Shown here piece by piece: positions 62,329 through 64,000 of a stretch of DNA of 64,000 bases; the first letter of the stretch is position 1, and every line of letters starts with the position of its first letter. The DNA comes from Apostichopus japonicus (lineage: Eukaryota > Echinodermata > Holothuroidea > Aspidochirotida > Stichopodidae), in contig NC_092564.1 of NCBI RefSeq assembly GCF_037975245.1, positions 13,044,484 to 13,108,483 on the forward strand, in the 5' to 3' direction. Under the pieces are notes generated by a model. The model searched no databases. It saw only the letters and a list, made by a program, of their open reading frames with translations, and had not been told where the DNA came from. The position numbers and the translations under genes were made by a program.

Positions 62329-63579
62329 AGCATTAGGTATGATCTTCTCTGAAGATGACCTTCAACGCCTTCCATCTAACATCGCTGTAGAGATTTACTC
62401 TCATGGTTTCTTTCCATCAGTTGAGTCCCTTCTTGTAGATGTACAAAGAGAATACATGGTTGTGAAAAGACTTACTGAGGTAAGTTCTATCAGTCTGTCT
62501 TAACTGTGGACTTAACTCTTTTATGTTCTGGTCTAACACTCCAGTTCAAAAGTAAATATTACAACAACAACAACAACAAAACTACAAAGAGGATGACAGT
62601 CAATCAACTCAAGATCATTAAAAAAAAAAAAAACCTTGGGAGTTTGAATCGATATGATAACTAAGTATATGAAAGATAGATGCAGTATTTGGATATTAAT
62701 TGATAATTGTATTGATTAGCTAAACAGGAAGTCATTTTCAACAATGCTGTTATAGTAACGATCCACATGCATCCATAGTTTTTGGAATGAAGACTGTAAA
62801 GCTGTCAAAGAAAGTGACTGAGAAAACAGTTGTGATGTAGGCGTGGAATAATTTATCAGGTATCGCATCGCCAAATGGGCAATCGAAATATACAGGTGCA
62901 AGAAGGTACACAGGAAGCATAGTATCTTATGTATGAGGCAAAGCTGAGGCCCTTCGAAACTGCTATGCAAAATTTGAACTCTAAATTATTCTGTGGTAGG
63001 GAAAAGACACAGATGTGACATGCAGTCATTGCAAGTTTGCATGGCAACATGCATCACATCATCTTTATGTCATCTTCAACAAAACATTCTGTAGCAATCA
63101 AACATGCATCCATCTTGTTACTTTTAGCCAAACACTGTAGAGCTGCTGAAAAAAAGTGACCATGAACAAGTATTGAAACTGGGAAAGGTCACAGAAGTCA
63201 GTTATATACTGCAGCTTTCACGTTCCTCATCACTTCATAATCCGTTATAGTTGACCCATTTAATTTGCACACCACGCTAATGTTTTAAGAATCTATGGCA
63301 TGGAAATGGTTCTTTATTTTTACTGAAATGGTAGAGTAACTTCCTACTATTTGGTACTGTACATAAAATGTTAGCAGATGTGCCGATATTTTTACACAGA
63401 ACTCTGTGATTGTCATTGCCTGATGTCTAATTCCCTCAGTGTTTTTTTTTTCTCCTCGCTCGTCTACAGTGCAGTCCAGCTGATGACAGTGATACTTCAG
63501 CAGTATATGAAGACAATACGCTACAGAATGCAGAAGACTTTCAGACAGAATCCAATCAATTAAGCATTGAGGATGCAAG
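62329..63579 (+). CDS. ZWILCH: Probable ZWILCH, two N-terminal-region exons (gene continues past the right edge)
   Basis: Exons 62329-62479 (polypyrimidine tract then catgatcag acceptor; gtaagt donor) and 63470-63579 (ctacag acceptor; gtgaag donor) join in phase 0; the second exits in phase 2. They read ALGMIFSEDDLQRLPSN, AVEIYSHGFFPSVESLLV, EYMVVKRLTE, then an acidic stretch ending QLSIEDAR. This resembles the N-terminal part of Zwilch, a subunit of the RZZ kinetochore complex: a beta-strand pair, a hydrophobic FIVEK-like strand, an acidic linker, then a KARQL-like motif. Similarity is weak and from memory. The main support is position, since ZWILCH lies head-to-head with RPL4 in vertebrates. 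The first exon was not found. The two exons themselves are well supported; the name is less so. Confidence 0.6.
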
Positions 63580-64000
63580 GTGAAGTTGAAATACATTGTG
63601 TTCATTACATAAAACTAAATGTGCTCTGTAAGCCATCATTCTAAATGTCACATACTTATAAAGCATGTCTCAATCTGATGATGTCTTTATATTGTCACAA
63701 AATTATTTATTTTATTTTCTAATTAAAGAAGTAAATTTATATGTTTATTTAAATCCTTTAAACGGTGTTTTAAATAAAAACTTAACTGATTGCTAAGCAA
63801 CATTTAAAATGTATCACTATCTAGAAAGCAACAACTAAAAGATAAAATATTAGAGTGGACATTTTCAAGAAAAATGCCCTGTGCGGACTCTGCAATGATC
63901 CACTTTATATCTAGGGTTTATTGAAGAATGTGATATTGAGATGAAGTTTCAACGACCAGTGTGGAGTATTTTTGTCTTTCTTAATCTGCATTGCCTGCCA

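Overview
This is animal nuclear DNA. It is AT-rich and intron-dense, with GT-AG introns, many short DNA transposons and tRNA-derived SINEs. I rebuilt the genes by hand from splice signals and reading-frame phase. The gene set (ALKBH8, NOX5, a cholinesterase, RPL4 and a probable ZWILCH) and the repeats suggest an invertebrate deuterostome. An echinoderm, possibly a sea cucumber, is my best guess, but it rests on recollection and not on a search.

Layout, left to right. (1) 1-2072, plus strand: the last two coding exons of ALKBH8, a tRNA wobble-uridine methyltransferase. (2) 2655-3600, minus: a broken LINE fragment. (3) 4040-25081, minus: a complete NOX5, the calcium-activated NADPH oxidase. It has 13 coding exons and 746 codons, and its first coding exon is present in two tandem alternative copies. 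Its introns hold hAT-type elements, SINEs, a MITE-like insert, Penelope-like debris and a 44-bp minisatellite that repeats a 5' splice-site sequence. (4) 25082-29044: intergenic, with two minisatellites and a second copy of a segment found upstream of NOX5 exon 1b. (5) 29045-46336, plus: a complete cholinesterase-type gene with 11 exons and 599 codons. It has a signal peptide, the Ser/Glu/His triad, three conserved disulfides and a C-terminal tryptophan tetramerisation peptide like the vertebrate acetylcholinesterase T peptide. (6) 48075-55247, minus: complete RPL4 with nine exons, 399 codons and a 5'-TOP-like leader. (7) 55.6-61.7 kb: a stack of inverted-repeat and hAT elements, including a 1.09-kb fold-back and a 1.40-kb hAT that splits a SINE. 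(8) 62329-63579, plus: two exons that probably belong to ZWILCH, in the head-to-head order with RPL4 that I recall from vertebrates.

The genes do not form a pathway. The unusual content is structural: tandem arrays that multiply splice donors next to two exons, a duplicated NOX5 first exon, mobile elements dated by paralogous empty sites or nesting, and two independent insertions between the Pol III boxes of the same SINE family. I saw no rRNA or tRNA genes and no CRISPR array. I looked for box C/D snoRNAs in some RPL4 introns by eye and found no convincing one.
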